Below are positions 1 through 5,052 of a DNA stretch of 5,052 nucleotides, piece after piece. The translations under genes and the position numbers were made by a program. Source of the DNA: Pseudomonadota bacterium. Lineage in GTDB: Bacteria > Pseudomonadota > Alphaproteobacteria > Rhodobacterales > Rhodobacteraceae. Position 1 is the stretch's first letter, and each line of letters opens with the position of its first letter. Under the pieces are notes generated by a model. It saw only the letters and a list, made by a program, of their open reading frames with translations, was not told the DNA's origin and did no database searches. The stretch covers positions 1-5,052 of the forward strand of contig JAKAJW010000058.1 of the NCBI GenBank assembly GCA_021813645.1, read 5' to 3'.

Positions 1-1045
1 GATGCGCGACCTCTACGGCTTTCCGAAGACCGCCGGCGGGCTTTTCCTCACCGGGGCGAGCCAGGCCAATTTCCTCGCCGTGCTGATCGCGCTGACCCGC
101 GCGCTCGGCCCCGGGCTGCGCGACAAGGGGCTCGGCGGGCGGGTGCTCGGCGTCTATGCCTCGACCGAGGTGCATGGCTGCCTGCCGCGGGCGCTGGAGA
201 TGTCGGGCCTCGGTCGCGCGGCGCTGCGGCCGATCCCGGTGGATGCCGCCGGACGGATGCAGATCGCCGCTCTGAAAGAGGCGATCCGCGCCGACCGGGC
301 CGAAGGGATCATGCCGATCCTGCTGGTCGCCTCGGCCGGCACGGTGAACCGCGGCGCCATCGACCCGCTGCCCGAGCTGGGCGATCTCGCCCAGGCCGAG
401 GGGATGCATTTCCACATCGACGGCGCGCTCGGCGCCTTCGCCCGGCTCTCGCCGACGCTGGCGCCGCTGCTCGACGGCATCGAACGCGCCGACAGCCTGG
501 CCTTCGACTTCCACAAATGGGCGCAGGTGCCCTATGACGCGGGCTTCCTGCTGACCCGCGACGAGGCCTGGTCCTACGACCGCTTCGCCGCCGACAGCTC
601 CTATCTGTCGCGCGCAGCAACCGGGCTGGCCGGCGGCGATTGGTGGCCGACCGACACCGGCCCCGACCTGTCACGCGGCTTCCGCGCGCTGAAGACCTGG
701 ATGACGCTGAAGACCTACGGGCTCGACGCGCTCGGCCAGGTCGCCGAAACCACCTGCGCGCTGGCCCGCCACCTGGCGGCGCGCATCGCGGCCGAGCCGC
801 GGCTGACGCTCGCCGCCGAGACCGGGCTGAACGTGGTCTGCTTCCGCCCCAAGCGCGACCGCAGCGGCAAGCTTTCGGCGCGGATCACCGCCGCGCTGCA
901 TGCCGAGGGCCGCGTCGCCCCCTCGCTGACCCGGATCGACGGCGTTCCGGCGATCCGGGCCTGCATCGTCAATCACCGCACCACCCGCGCCGATGTCGAC
1001 GCCCTGGTCGAGGCGGTGCTGCGCCTGGAGGCCGGCCATGGCTGA
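1..1045 (+). CDS. PLP-dependent group II amino-acid decarboxylase, 5'-partial
   Basis: Probable cytoplasmic decarboxylase of the aromatic-amino-acid/glutamate/diaminobutyrate decarboxylase family, which uses pyridoxal phosphate to convert an amino acid to an amine. Numbering from the ATG at position 2, visible motifs are LTGASQAN (16-23, phosphate-binding region, usually SGGSEAN), H58 in STEVHG (PLP-ring stacking His), GTVNRGAIDP (113-122), HIDGALGAF (138-146, with D140 expected to contact the pyridine nitrogen), and FDFHKW (168-173) with K172 as the Schiff-base lysine. The segment GFRALKTWMTLKTYG (226-240) is the typical C-terminal-domain entry. About 347 residues are present; family members run to about 450-500, so roughly the first 110-130 are missing. 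The ATG at position 2 is therefore almost certainly internal. The family-typical F-x-P-H-K is F-D-F-H-K here, and SEAN is SQAN. Substrate cannot be read from the sequence. Its stop overlaps the next gene by 8 bases, implying cotranscription and coupled translation. Confidence 0.9.
   Translation, partial: MRDLYGFPKTAGGLFLTGASQANFLAVLIALTRALGPGLRDKGLGGRVLGVYASTEVHGCLPRALEMSGLGRAALRPIPVDAAGRMQIAALKEAIRADRAEGIMPILLVASAGTVNRGAIDPLPELGDLAQAEGMHFHIDGALGAFARLSPTLAPLLDGIERADSLAFDFHKWAQVPYDAGFLLTRDEAWSYDRFAADSSYLSRAATGLAGGDWWPTDTGPDLSRGFRALKTWMTLKTYGLDALGQVAETTCALARHLAARIAAEPRLTLAAETGLNVVCFRPKRDRSGKLSARITAALHAEGRVAPSLTRIDGVPAIRACIVNHRTTRADVDALVEAVLRLEAGHG
1027..1031 (+). promoter_or_regulatory. Ribosome binding site for the ATP-grasp gene
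   Basis: GGAGG lies inside the end of the decarboxylase gene, six bases before ATG 1038. It decides the start of the ATP-grasp gene: the upstream in-frame ATG at 993 has no comparable purine-rich sequence and would force a 53-base overlap. Confidence 0.75.
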
Positions 1046-2258
1046 GATCCCGCCCGAAGCCCGCATCCTCGGCCTGTCGCGGATTGCCCACCAGGCCTAT
1101 GCCGGGGCCGAACTGCAGCCGCTCTTCGACACGCTCTCGGCCCGCGTCACCGCCGATCCGCGCGATGCGGCCGCGCTGTTCGACCTGGCCACGCTGCTGC
1201 ATATCGCCGGCAATCCCGAAGGCGCCGCCCAGGCCCGCGCCGCGGCACTGCAGCTGCGCCGCAGCTTCGCCGTGCGCCACGGTGACGGCAGCGGGCCCTG
1301 CCTGCTCGCGCTGATGACGCCGGGCGATTTCATGGCCAATACTCCTGTCGATTTCCTGCTCGAAGGCTCCAACGTCACGCTCTGGCTGCACCACGTCGAC
1401 CCGGTGGCCGAGACGCTGGCCGATCTGCCGCCGCATGACGCGGCGATCCTGGCCATCGGCGAAGCACCCGGCCACCGCGAGATCCTGGCGCGGCTCGAAC
1501 GGCTGCTGCCCGACTATCCCGGCCGGATGCTGAACGGCGCCCCTGCCCGCATCGCCGCGCTGACCCGCGACGGGGTGGCGGCGATGCTGGCCGACCTGCC
1601 TGGCGTCTTGTGCCCGCCCACCGTGCGCGCCGGTCGCGACGCGCTCGCCCCGATCGCCGCCGGCGCCCCGCTCTCCGGGCTGCACCCCGGCCTGACCTGG
1701 CCGCTGGTGGTGCGCCCGCTCGGCAGCCATGCCGGCGCCGGGCTGGAGAAGATCCTCGACGCGCTCCACCTCGCCGATCTCCTGGCCGAGACCGAGACCG
1801 CGGCGTTCTTCCTCGCCCCCTTCGTCGACTACCGCGGCCGCGACGGGCTTTTCGCCAAGGCCCGCGTCGTGCTGATCGATGGCAAGCCCTACCCGTCGCA
1901 TTACGCGCTGTCGTCGGACTGGATCGTGCATTACCTCTCGGCCGGGATGGCCGAAGAGCCCGCCAAGCGCGCCGCCGAACAGGCCTGGTTCGAAAGCTTC
2001 GACGACGGTTTCGCCCGGCGCCACGCGGCCGCCTTCGCCGCCATGCAGGAGCGAATCGGCCTCGACTACTGGGGGCTCGACTGCGCCGAGACGACCGATG
2101 GCCGGCTCTTGGTCTTCGAGGTGGACACCGCGCTCATCGTGCACGACATGGACGATCCGCAGGTGTTTCCCTACAAACCCCCGGCCATGCGGCGTCTTTT
2201 TCAGGACTTCGTAAGCCTTGTGGCAACACTTTCTTCCGATCGGCGAACAACCGCCTGA
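1038..2258 (+). CDS. TPR-like/ATP-grasp domain protein (putative carboxylate-amine ligase)
   Basis: A 406-residue protein. Residues about 39-73 (DPRDAAALFDLATLLHIAGN and following) look like one TPR-type helical hairpin. Residues about 80-215 form an N-terminal pre-ATP-grasp region. The rest resembles an ATP-grasp fold: WPLVVRPLGSHAGAGLEKI (221-239) matches the nucleotide-binding strand and glycine loop, LSSDWIVHYLSAGMAE (291-306) and LDYWGLD (342-348) are patterns I recall from TPR-linked ATP-grasp proteins, and LLVFEVDTALIVHDMD (357-372) supplies acidic metal ligands (E361, D363). ATP-grasp enzymes couple ATP hydrolysis to acyl-phosphate formation and amide or thioester bonds. Canonical Lys in the V-x-K-P strand is Arg226 here, and the usual E-x-N is E-x-D. 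No signal peptide or membrane segment is visible, so a cytoplasmic role is expected. The overlap with the decarboxylase suggests that the amine product could be its substrate (inference). The last 15 codons are unusually A/T-ending. Confidence 0.8.
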   Translation: MAEIPPEARILGLSRIAHQAYAGAELQPLFDTLSARVTADPRDAAALFDLATLLHIAGNPEGAAQARAAALQLRRSFAVRHGDGSGPCLLALMTPGDFMANTPVDFLLEGSNVTLWLHHVDPVAETLADLPPHDAAILAIGEAPGHREILARLERLLPDYPGRMLNGAPARIAALTRDGVAAMLADLPGVLCPPTVRAGRDALAPIAAGAPLSGLHPGLTWPLVVRPLGSHAGAGLEKILDALHLADLLAETETAAFFLAPFVDYRGRDGLFAKARVVLIDGKPYPSHYALSSDWIVHYLSAGMAEEPAKRAAEQAWFESFDDGFARRHAAAFAAMQERIGLDYWGLDCAETTDGRLLVFEVDTALIVHDMDDPQVFPYKPPAMRRLFQDFVSLVATLSSDRRTTA

Positions 2259-2285
2259 AACCTGCGCAACACTGAGACGAATCGC

Positions 2286-2299
2286 GCTAGGCTCCTAGC
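2286..2299. promoter_or_regulatory. Dyad GCTAGG-CT-CCTAGC in the intergenic gap (possible operator)
   Basis: Perfect 6-base inverted arms with a 2-base centre lie in the 83-base gap (2259-2341) between the ATP-grasp and transporter genes, 42 bases before the start codon. The centre is too short for a stable RNA hairpin and no T-run follows, so an operator for a dimeric regulator is likelier than a terminator. CTAG is typically rare in such genomes, and it appears twice in this short site. No convincing -35/-10 pair could be placed next to it, and function is unproven. Confidence 0.3.
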
Positions 2300-2329
2300 C
2301 GAGGCAATGAGCAGCCGCAGGACAAGAGC

Positions 2330-2335
2330 GGAGGG
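2330..2335 (+). promoter_or_regulatory. Ribosome binding site for the ABC membrane protein gene
   Basis: GGAGGG sits six bases before GTG 2342. It supports the GTG start over the first internal ATG (2420), which would remove 26 N-terminal residues and has no such site at the right distance. Confidence 0.75.
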
Positions 2336-2341
2336 AAGCAG

Positions 2342-3526
2342 GTGAACGCGCACGCCGACAGGCGTCGCTTCGCCCCCTATCCGTCGCGCGCGCAGGCACG
2401 GCGGACCCCGGTCGGGGCGATGCGAACTTTCTGGGGGCTGACCGCCGCCTACTGGCGGTCGGGCCGCAATCGCGAGGCCTGGGGCCTGGCCCTGATCGTC
2501 GGCCTGCTGACCTGGTTCATCGCCAAGGTGGGCATCTGGATCGCCCTGGCCGCCGGCGCCTTCGAAAACGCCAAGGCCAGCTACCAGACCCCCGGCAACC
2601 TCGATCCCTGGGGCAAGTTCCAGGCCGCGGCGATCCTGCTTGTCGCCATGGTCAGCCTCTCGGTCGTCTCGGTCGCGGTGCGGCATTTCTTCTCGCAGAC
2701 GCTGCAGCGCAAGTGGCGCGCCTGGCTCAACGAGCAATTCACCGAGGCGACGCTGGCCGAGGGCAACACGATCCTGAAGATCCAGTCGAACCCCGGGCTC
2801 GACTCGATCGACCAGCGCCAGCAGGAATGCCTCAAGACGCTCACCGGCAACGCGATCGGCCTGGCGATGGGCGTGCTCACCGTCGTCGCCTCCGCCTGGG
2901 AGGTCTCGCGCGAGCTCTGGCGCATTTCCACCCCGATCAACGGCATGGCCGCCTTCGGCAGTTCGGCGAGTTTCGCGCTGACGCTTGGCGTGATCGTGCC
3001 CTTCGCCATGCTCTGCACCTGGGGTTTCACCCGGATCGGCGCCGTCATGCGCGACGTCAACAAGAGCTTCATGGAGGCCGAGGGCGCCTTCCGCTCAGAG
3101 CTGAACACGATGTTCCGCCGCGCCGGCCAGATCACCGCCTCGGCCGGAGAGCGGGTGCAGAAGAAGGTCAACCGCGGCCTTTACGCCGATATCGACCGGG
3201 TCTGGCACCGCAACAACATCCTGCAGGCCGGCTTCATGGGCCTGCACAACTTCTACATGACGCTGTCGTTCCAGGTGGTGGCCTCGATCCTCGCCCTGCC
3301 CGCCTACGCCCAGGGCGCGATCGACTTCCAGACCTATGTCACCACCGCCGCGCTGGTCGGCCAGCTGACCAACTCGTTTTCCTGGCTGATCGACGTCACC
3401 CCGGCGCTCGCCGCGCTCAAGGCCGACGCCGAGCGGATCGGCGAATATGCCGAAGAGGTGGAGCGCGCCCAGGATACCGCCGCCTATTTCCGCGCCACCG
3501 GCACGCATGACTTCCGTTACGGCTAG
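2342..3526 (+). CDS. ABC transporter transmembrane domain, SbmA/BacA-YddA type
   Basis: A 394-residue inner-membrane protein starting at GTG with a strong ribosome binding site. It has a basic 26-residue N-terminal tail and then about six hydrophobic segments near residues 46-74, 93-116, 168-185, 208-232, 297-322 and 331-351. LQRKWRAWLNEQF (121-133) and SNPGLDSIDQRQQE (149-162) correspond to the R-W-R-x-W-L and N-P-D-Q-R-I signatures of the ABC_membrane_2/SbmA-BacA family. The tail (about 355-380) is acidic and helical, as in the linker before an ATPase. Relatives import or export peptides, vitamins or lipids; the cargo here cannot be read. The protein ends at TAG just where the ATPase domain would begin. 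It could act as a separate subunit with the ATPase encoded downstream, or be a truncated half-transporter. SbmA/BacA proteins also lack an ATPase and are close to this length, but an intact matching ATPase follows directly in frame here. Confidence 0.85.
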   Translation: MNAHADRRRFAPYPSRAQARRTPVGAMRTFWGLTAAYWRSGRNREAWGLALIVGLLTWFIAKVGIWIALAAGAFENAKASYQTPGNLDPWGKFQAAAILLVAMVSLSVVSVAVRHFFSQTLQRKWRAWLNEQFTEATLAEGNTILKIQSNPGLDSIDQRQQECLKTLTGNAIGLAMGVLTVVASAWEVSRELWRISTPINGMAAFGSSASFALTLGVIVPFAMLCTWGFTRIGAVMRDVNKSFMEAEGAFRSELNTMFRRAGQITASAGERVQKKVNRGLYADIDRVWHRNNILQAGFMGLHNFYMTLSFQVVASILALPAYAQGAIDFQTYVTTAALVGQLTNSFSWLIDVTPALAALKADAERIGEYAEEVERAQDTAAYFRATGTHDFRYG

Positions 3527-3539
3527 CAGCCGCCGACCC

Positions 3540-3543
3540 AGGG
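3540..3543 (+). promoter_or_regulatory. Weak ribosome binding site before GTG 3551
   Basis: AGGG lies seven bases before GTG 3551, just downstream of the TAG at 3524-3526. It would allow re-initiation on the ATPase half. The match is short and may be chance in GC-rich coding DNA. Confidence 0.3.
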
Positions 3544-3550
3544 CATCCGG

Positions 3551-4294
3551 GTGCGCGGGCTGGAGCTGATGCACCAAGGCTTCGCCGCCCGCCCCTTCCT
3601 GCGCGCCGCCGAGCTCTGCTTCCCCGCCGGCTCCTGGACCGCGCTGGTCGGTCATTCCGGCACCGGCAAGACCTCCTTCCTGAACGCGCTGATGGCCCAG
3701 CAGGACTATGGCCGCGCCGAGGTGATCCTGCCGGCCGGGCCGCGGCCGTTCTACGCCTGCCAGACCGCGCGCACGCCCGATCTGACGCTGAAACAGCTGG
3801 TCGCCGGCTCGCAGGATGCCGATGGCTTCGAAGACAGCGAGATCGCCGCCGTGCTGGTCGAATGCGGCCTGGGTAGCCCCTCCTTCCTGCGCGCCCTGCA
3901 CGACAAGAGCTGCTCCGGCCGGCCCTGGGACCGCGCCTTCTCCGGTGGCCAGAAGAAGCGTCTGATCCTGGCCCAGCTGTTGCTGCACCGCCCCCAGGTC
4001 GCCCTGCTCGACGAGGTGACGGCCGGGCTCGACCCGCAGGCGCAGATGGACTTCTACGACACGCTCAAGCGAGCCTGCCCGGGAATGACGGTGATCTCCT
4101 CGATCCACAACCGCGCGATGCCCTTCCTGTCGGACGGCCGGCCGGTCTATGATTGGATCGCCGAGATCGACGAGGGGGTGATCTCGCTGCGCCGTTTCCG
4201 CAGGGGTGCCCAGCTGCACCTGGCCGATGCGGCGGCGATCCCGCTCGCGACCCACCACCGCCAGGAGCCTGCGCTGAATGACCACCCCAACTGA
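3551..4294 (+). CDS. ABC transporter ATP-binding domain (partner of the preceding membrane domain)
   Basis: A 247-residue nucleotide-binding domain that would power the adjacent membrane domain. Seen from GTG 3551: Walker A GHSGTGKTS (34-42, K40), Q-loop FYACQ (67-71, Q71), a conserved W126 before the signature FSGGQKKR (130-137), Walker B VALLDEVTAGLD (150-161) with D154 and catalytic E155, and H186 of the H-loop in SSIHNR. All catalytic elements are intact, so the protein is not decaying. The W-x-R-x-x-S spacing before the signature resembles YddA/PMP70-type ATPases rather than importer ATPases. The start is uncertain: GTG 3551 falls inside the first beta strand (IRVRGLEL), and the frame is open upstream only to the TAG at 3524, with no ATG in between. 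This points to an original fusion with the membrane domain. The C-terminus (about 200-247) has no motif I recognise. The next gene begins inside the 3' end. Confidence 0.85.
   Translation: MRGLELMHQGFAARPFLRAAELCFPAGSWTALVGHSGTGKTSFLNALMAQQDYGRAEVILPAGPRPFYACQTARTPDLTLKQLVAGSQDADGFEDSEIAAVLVECGLGSPSFLRALHDKSCSGRPWDRAFSGGQKKRLILAQLLLHRPQVALLDEVTAGLDPQAQMDFYDTLKRACPGMTVISSIHNRAMPFLSDGRPVYDWIAEIDEGVISLRRFRRGAQLHLADAAAIPLATHHRQEPALNDHPN
4263..4267 (+). promoter_or_regulatory. Ribosome binding site for the GH3 gene
   Basis: AGGAG lies ten bases before ATG 4278, within the end of the ATPase gene. The codon immediately before that ATG is an in-frame TGA (4275-4277), so the GH3 frame cannot start farther upstream. 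Confidence 0.7.
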
Positions 4295-5052
4295 GCGCGA
4301 CGCATTTCTCGACGGGCTGCTGGCCCGGATGTCGCTGAAGCAGAAGGTGGGCCAGCTCAACTACCCCTCCGGCTCCGGCGTCGATACCACCGGCGTCGGC
4401 CAGGCGGTGGATACGCCCGAGATGATCCGCCGCGGCGAGCTTTGCGGCATTTCCGCCGGCGCCACCATGGCCGACCGGCGCGAGCTGCAGCGCATCGCGG
4501 TCGAGGAAGGGCCGAACGGCATCCCGCTCTTCTTCGGCAAGGACTGCATCCAGCGCTACAAGACCGGCGGGCCGATCCCGCTCGCCCTCTCCTGCTCCTG
4601 GGATCTCGACCTGATCCGCCGGGTGAACGAGATGTGCGCCCGCGAGGCGCGCGCCGATGGCATCAACATCAACTGGGCGCCGATGCTCGACATCTGCCAC
4701 GACGCCCGCTGGGGCCGCATCGCCGAGGGCAACGGCGAGCTGCCGTATCTCGGTGCCAAGATCGCCGAGACGATCGTGCAGGCCTATCAGGGCGCCGACG
4801 GCGACATGGCGCGCCCCGACCGCTTCATGGCCACGCTGAAGCATTTCATGGGCTACGGCCTGGCCCGCGCCGGGCGCGACTATGCCAGCGTCGAGGCCTC
4901 CGTCGCCACGCTGGTGCGGATCATGGAGCCGTTCCGCGCCGGCATCGCGGCCGGCGCCGGCGCCATCATGGTCGCCTTCAACACGATCAACGACATCCCC
5001 GTCACCGCCCATCGCACGCTGCTGCAGGAGGTGCTGCGCAAGCGGCTGGGCT
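4278..5052 (+). CDS. Glycoside hydrolase family 3 protein (beta-glucosidase/BglX-like), 3'-partial
   Basis: The frame is open from ATG 4278 to the right edge, giving 258 residues of the N-terminal TIM-barrel domain of GH3. GH3 enzymes remove terminal beta-linked sugars (glucose, xylose, N-acetylglucosamine) by a retaining mechanism. Family landmarks in order: LLARMSLKQKVGQLN (14-28), PLFFGKD (83-89, D89 a likely subsite -1 ligand), PIPLALSCSWD (99-109), WAPMLDICHDARWGRIAEG (133-151, R147), TLKHFMGYG (186-194, K188 and H189), GRDYASVE (199-206) and GAGAIMVAFNTIND (226-239). The catalytic Asp of the SD motif would fall just beyond the edge. Full-length GH3 proteins run to about 600-800 residues. 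Sugar-contact residues are kept, but nearby consensus is altered: EGFGEDPYL is EGNGELPYL and the usual H-G-x-R-T-V-F-P is Q-R-Y-K-T-G-G-P. No signal peptide is visible and an in-frame TGA precedes the ATG, so it is probably cytoplasmic. It overlaps the ATPase gene by 17 bases, implying one operon. Confidence 0.9.
   Translation, partial: MTTPTERDAFLDGLLARMSLKQKVGQLNYPSGSGVDTTGVGQAVDTPEMIRRGELCGISAGATMADRRELQRIAVEEGPNGIPLFFGKDCIQRYKTGGPIPLALSCSWDLDLIRRVNEMCAREARADGININWAPMLDICHDARWGRIAEGNGELPYLGAKIAETIVQAYQGADGDMARPDRFMATLKHFMGYGLARAGRDYASVEASVATLVRIMEPFRAGIAAGAGAIMVAFNTINDIPVTAHRTLLQEVLRKRLG

Larger units (their letters stand above)
2342..4294 (+). pseudogene. Composite view: SbmA/YddA-type ABC half-transporter interrupted by in-frame TAG
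   Basis: The membrane-domain frame and the ATPase frame are the same frame. Reading from GTG 2342 to TGA 4292-4294 gives 650 codons interrupted once, at codon 395 (TAG, 3524-3526). The 24 bases after the stop encode QPPTQGIR, leading without a break into VRGLEL, the first strand of the nucleotide-binding domain. Membrane domain followed by ATPase in one chain is the standard order of YddA/PMP70-like half-transporters. Every ATPase motif downstream is intact and coding quality does not decay, so the lesion is either very recent, a base-call error, or tolerated (re-initiation or stop read-through). A single base change from CAG, GAG, AAG, TAC, TAT, TGG, TCG or TTG would create it. The two halves are also listed as separate genes, which is the alternative reading. 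Confidence 0.5.

Noticed and set aside
993..1037. Upstream ATG 993 as start of the ATP-grasp gene
   Set aside because: It would add 15 residues that only mirror the decarboxylase 3' end, give a 53-base overlap, and lacks a ribosome binding site. ATG 1038 has GGAGG six bases upstream.
640..1314. Alternative-frame open frame across the decarboxylase/ATP-grasp junction
   Set aside because: The product is Arg/Pro-rich and shows no family similarity; it is a shifted-frame shadow of two real genes.
969..2144. Long antisense open frame (391 codons) opposite the ATP-grasp gene
   Set aside because: It is low-complexity, rich in Gly, Arg, Gln and Val, with no recognisable motif, and it mirrors a well-supported gene. 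Long antisense frames are expected in very GC-rich coding DNA.
2236..2243. CCGATCGG 8-base palindrome near the ATP-grasp stop codon
   Set aside because: The symmetry does not extend beyond eight bases, and short GC palindromes like this are common by chance.
2218..2246. TTGTGGCAAC as a sigma-70 -35 box or sigma-54 element
   Set aside because: No acceptable -10 hexamer occurs 16-18 bases downstream, and the TGGCA lacks a GC/TTGC element at the required spacing for sigma-54.
2259..2341. Rho-independent terminator after the ATP-grasp gene
   Set aside because: The only dyad has a 2-base centre and no T-run follows, so there is no terminator hairpin that I can support.
3095..4360. Long antisense open frame (421 codons) opposite the ABC transporter
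   Set aside because: It spans two sense genes with full ABC motifs. The antisense translation has no domain features and shows a GC-driven composition.
4065..5012. Antisense open frame (315 codons) opposite the GH3 gene
   Set aside because: The sense strand carries clear GH3 motifs over the same span. The antisense product is repetitive Gly/Ala/Val/Asp sequence without motifs.

Overview
The window is GC-rich and densely coding. Codons are strongly biased to G or C at the third position, genes overlap by a few bases, and all recognised genes lie on the + strand. This fits a high-GC proteobacterium. The flavour of the proteins suggests an alphaproteobacterium of the Rhodobacterales type, but that is an impression and no ribosomal or other marker gene is present to confirm it.

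Layout. (1) Positions 1-1045 hold the C-terminal three quarters of a PLP-dependent group II amino-acid decarboxylase, cut by the left edge. (2) Positions 1038-2258 hold an ATP-grasp ligase-like protein with a short TPR-like N-terminus; it overlaps gene 1 by 8 bases. (3) Positions 2259-2341 are the only intergenic gap. It contains a 6+6 bp dyad and a strong Shine-Dalgarno sequence. (4) Positions 2342-3526 hold a six-helix ABC transporter membrane domain of the SbmA/BacA-YddA type. (5) Positions 3551-4294 hold its ABC ATPase domain, in the same reading frame and separated only by one TAG codon at 3524-3526. (6) Positions 4278 to the right edge hold the N-terminal part of a glycoside hydrolase family 3 (beta-glucosidase-like) protein. 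It overlaps the ATPase by 17 bases and has no recognisable signal peptide.

How the genes may work together (inference). A decarboxylase that makes an amine, an ATP-grasp enzyme that could join an amine to a carboxylate, an ABC transporter and a glycosidase together look like a small metabolite pathway: make an amide or peptide-like compound, move it across the membrane, and trim or release a sugar. I do not recognise this gene combination as a named system. The decarboxylase/ATP-grasp pair and the transporter/glycosidase group could also be two adjacent transcription units, since the 83-base gap falls between them.

The most concrete anomaly is the in-frame TAG between membrane domain and ATPase. 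Without it the two would form one 650-residue half-transporter, the usual architecture of YddA-like proteins. It may be a nonsense mutation, a sequencing error, a genuine gene split with re-initiation at GTG 3551, or a read-through site.
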